Assembly: GCA_025935515.1 (NCBI GenBank)
Contig: JAICVC010000003.1
Coordinates: 1-40,264 of the forward strand
From: Sphingomonas sp.
GTDB taxonomy: Bacteria; Pseudomonadota; Alphaproteobacteria; Sphingomonadales; Sphingomonadaceae
Reading direction: 5' to 3'
DNA length: 40,264 bases
The notes beneath the pieces were generated by a model. The model saw only the letters and a list, made by a program, of their open reading frames with translations, made no database searches and was not told where the DNA came from. The position numbers and the translations under genes were made by a program. This document shows positions 38,604-40,264 of the stretch, in pieces (the stretch's first letter is position 1; each line of letters begins with the position of its first letter).

Positions 38604-40052
38604 TCAGCTTCGTCGCGTCCCGTAAATGACCAGCTTGACCTTGCGGCCTGGCACCAAAGTGCTGTTGGCCGCAAGGCCATTTAAGGACAGGAACCGCTCG
38701 ACCTTGAAATCGCGATAGGCCATCCGGTTGCTGAGCGACTGGATGGTGTCGCCCGGCCTCACCGTTTCGATGTGTATGATCCTCGGGCGGATCGCCGCTG
38801 CTTCGGCGGGCGTAACGCGGCGCAGCGAATTGATCATCGGCGCGAACGGCCCGACGCCGTAACCGCCCGGCGTCAGCATTACGAAATAATAGATGCGCTG
38901 GGCATCCCACTGATAGGCGGCGACGCTCGCGTCGATCAGGCCGGAATCGGTGTTCACGCGCGCGGTCGTGATCGCCGCGGGCATCCCGTTGATTGTGACA
39001 TGCTGCGGCTGCGGAACCGGGAAGTTCGCCTGTCCGCGCGTGAGTTGGCGGAAGGCGAGCAGGATCGCATTATCAAGCGTCCCATTATACTGGCCGCCGC
39101 GGAACTGCGCCTTGCCCGCCGATCCGGAGATGGTCACCGCGTCCGTGCCGTTTGACATCAGATAACCTTGGGGCACGCTGAACTGGATGCGCAGGTCGGG
39201 ATGGGTGAAGGTCGCCCCTTCGATGACGCCCTGGGCCGGATCGTCGTCGACATAAAGCCCTTCAAGCTCCCTCAGGAAGACGTCGCGGTTGCGGATGCCG
39301 GTGCCGAGCCTCCCGGTCGCGCGGCCGGCGGCAAGGGCGCGTTGCATGCGGTTCTCGCTAAGGGGGTGAGTGCTCGCCCACTCGGGTGTCTGGCGGTTGC
39401 TTCTCCCCTGGACCCTGGCCTGCAAGGCGCTCTGGCGACTGAGTGCGGCGAGAATGCCGGCGGCTCCGGCAGGATCGTAGCCGGCGGCGAGCATGTAGCG
39501 CAGGCCGAGCGTGTCGGCCTGATATTCCTGGTCCCGCGAGAAGCTCAACGTATCGAGCCGCGCCCGCGCCTGGAGAACGTCGGTGATGCCCGGGCCGAAA
39601 ATCGCCCCGATGATCTGGCCGAACACGCCCAGCGGATTGCGCTGCGCATATTGCTCGCGGATGTGGGCATGGTTTGCGGCGACATGACCGACCTCATGGC
39701 CCAGTGCGAACGCGAGCTGGGACTCGTCTTCCATCAGGCCCATCAGCTGGCGGGTGATGTAGACGTAGCCGCCGGGCACCGAGAAGGCATTCTCTACCGC
39801 CGAATTGAGGGTGGTGAAGTGCAGCGCCTGGCCGGGATTTCCGATGCCGGATACGGCGCCGACCCGGCGGCCCACGGACTCGACATAGGTTGCGCGGGGG
39901 CCGGTCTCGGCGCCGCCAAGCTCGCGCACCAGTTCCGCATGGTCGCGCTGCGCTTCGGCAACGTCCTGCGGGTTGAGATAACGGAGACGCTGCGCCGCCG
40001 CGGGCGTGATCGCCAGAGCGGCGGCGGCAAGCAACAGGATGGTTCTACGCAT
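38604..40052 (-). CDS. Exported M48-family metalloprotease (BepA/LoiP-like) with C-terminal LysM-like region
   Basis: A 482-residue protein with a signal peptide (MRRTILLLAAAALAITPAAA). The protease domain has ENAFSVPGGYVYITRQLMGL, the zinc motif HEVGHVAANH at 119-128 and SRDQEYQADTLGLRYM, with the intact Glu ligand in the REYxAD-type motif. This arrangement matches periplasmic outer-membrane-quality-control M48 proteases such as BepA and LoiP. The C-terminal third is unusual: a beta-rich region (GATFTHPDLRIQFSVPQGYLM), then HIETVRPGDTIQSLSNRM..FLSLNGL, a LysM-like peptidoglycan-binding motif. It converges on the Flp pilin gene with 9 bases between stops. Confidence 0.92.
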   Translation of the reverse strand: MRRTILLLAAAALAITPAAAQRLRYLNPQDVAEAQRDHAELVRELGGAETGPRATYVESVGRRVGAVSGIGNPGQALHFTTLNSAVENAFSVPGGYVYITRQLMGLMEDESQLAFALGHEVGHVAANHAHIREQYAQRNPLGVFGQIIGAIFGPGITDVLQARARLDTLSFSRDQEYQADTLGLRYMLAAGYDPAGAAGILAALSRQSALQARVQGRSNRQTPEWASTHPLSENRMQRALAAGRATGRLGTGIRNRDVFLRELEGLYVDDDPAQGVIEGATFTHPDLRIQFSVPQGYLMSNGTDAVTISGSAGKAQFRGGQYNGTLDNAILLAFRQLTRGQANFPVPQPQHVTINGMPAAITTARVNTDSGLIDASVAAYQWDAQRIYYFVMLTPGGYGVGPFAPMINSLRRVTPAEAAAIRPRIIHIETVRPGDTIQSLSNRMAYRDFKVERFLSLNGLAANSTLVPGRKVKLVIYGTRRS

Positions 40053-40138
40053 AGGGCCTGGATCACTTTCCCGTTTCGCAGCAACTAAAGCGCGGCGATT
40101 TTGAACGGAAAATGACTGGTCGAGGTTCCTGGCGCGAC

Positions 40139-40264
40139 CTAGCCGATGGCGAGGAACTTGGCGCGACGCTGGGCCCGGAGCTCGTCGGGGCCGAGGTTGC
40201 CGCAGCCGTCCAGCTCCTCGATCAGCGCGCCTTTCAAGGCGCCGATCGCCGCGTCGGGGTCCCG
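40139..40264 (-). CDS. accA: Acetyl-CoA carboxylase carboxyltransferase subunit alpha (C-terminal fragment)
   Basis: Not in the ORF track because it enters from the right edge. The 41 visible residues, RDPDAAIGALKGALIEELDGCGNLGPDELRAQRRAKFLAIG, then TAG, match the C-terminus of alphaproteobacterial AccA (RRAKFLAIG ending). AccA with AccD transfers carboxyl from biotin to acetyl-CoA, making malonyl-CoA for fatty acids. Identification rests on the short tail alone, so confidence is moderate. Confidence 0.72.
   Translation of the reverse strand, partial: RDPDAAIGALKGALIEELDGCGNLGPDELRAQRRAKFLAIG

Overview
The window looks like chromosomal backbone of a high-GC alphaproteobacterium of the order Sphingomonadales (Sphingomonas-like). 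The evidence is the circularly permuted two-piece tmRNA with the tag ANDNEALALAA, the UrcA-family protein, the DESMDASDP-type small protein, the DUF6356 and DUF1178 genes in a comF-grxC-nitrilase neighbourhood, and interspersed palindromic repeats whose translation reads CHCERSEAIQ, typical of this group. I see no phage, insertion sequence, CRISPR array or plasmid backbone.

Layout. 1-1.3 kb: a nitronate monooxygenase gene running off the left edge and a Gly/Tyr-rich glycine-zipper protein with a clear terminator. 1.4-8.1 kb: a run of minus-strand genes (nadC, metallophosphoesterase, M3 peptidase, NUDIX hydrolase, two TPM-domain membrane proteins, LemA lipoprotein). Divergent from it, 8.26-10.3 kb carries a second LemA and an M48/HtpX-like protease, then mscL. 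10.8-15.3 kb: an exported amidohydrolase, a lipoprotein, the split tmRNA gene with a recognisable promoter, a small lipoprotein and a second NUDIX hydrolase. 15.4-19.7 kb: a SWIB-domain protein, an LD-carboxypeptidase, a GGDEF-EAL cyclic-di-GMP protein divergent from a zinc-ribbon PilZ protein, and an exported methyltransferase-like protein. 19.8-25.4 kb: a D-aminoacylase-like protein, a small membrane protein between direct repeats, a small HTH protein, an Mpl/MurC-type ligase, a 2H-phosphoesterase-like protein overlapping a HAD phosphatase, and a hypothetical protein; two classes of intergenic palindromic repeats lie here. 25.6-28.3 kb: a small charged protein, a LytS/LytTR-type two-component pair and UrcA. 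28.5-32.2 kb: a dicarboxylate symporter coupled to a second exported methyltransferase-like protein, then a flavin amine oxidase. 32.3-40.3 kb: a PA2169-family helical protein, folE, a YdhS-like FAD protein with an apparent CTG start, DUF6356, tRNA-Arg(CCT), the DUF1178-nitrilase-grxC-comF operon, a divergent BioC-like methyltransferase, a lone Flp pilin, an exported M48 protease and the C-terminus of accA.

How the genes may work together. Two themes recur. One is envelope and murein turnover: LemA/TPM/M48 proteins, LD-carboxypeptidase plus Mpl-type ligase (both murein-recycling activities), and MscL. The other is signalling: GGDEF-EAL with PilZ, and LytS/LytTR. The best candidates for undescribed biology are the divergent LemA-TPM-TPM / LemA-M48 locus, the pair of exported methyltransferase-fold paralogues, and the 2H-phosphoesterase/HAD pair. 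The most unusual sequence-level observations are a dispersed repeat that appears to supply the ribosome-binding site, start codon and signal peptide of a TPM protein, and the CTG start of the YdhS-like protein.
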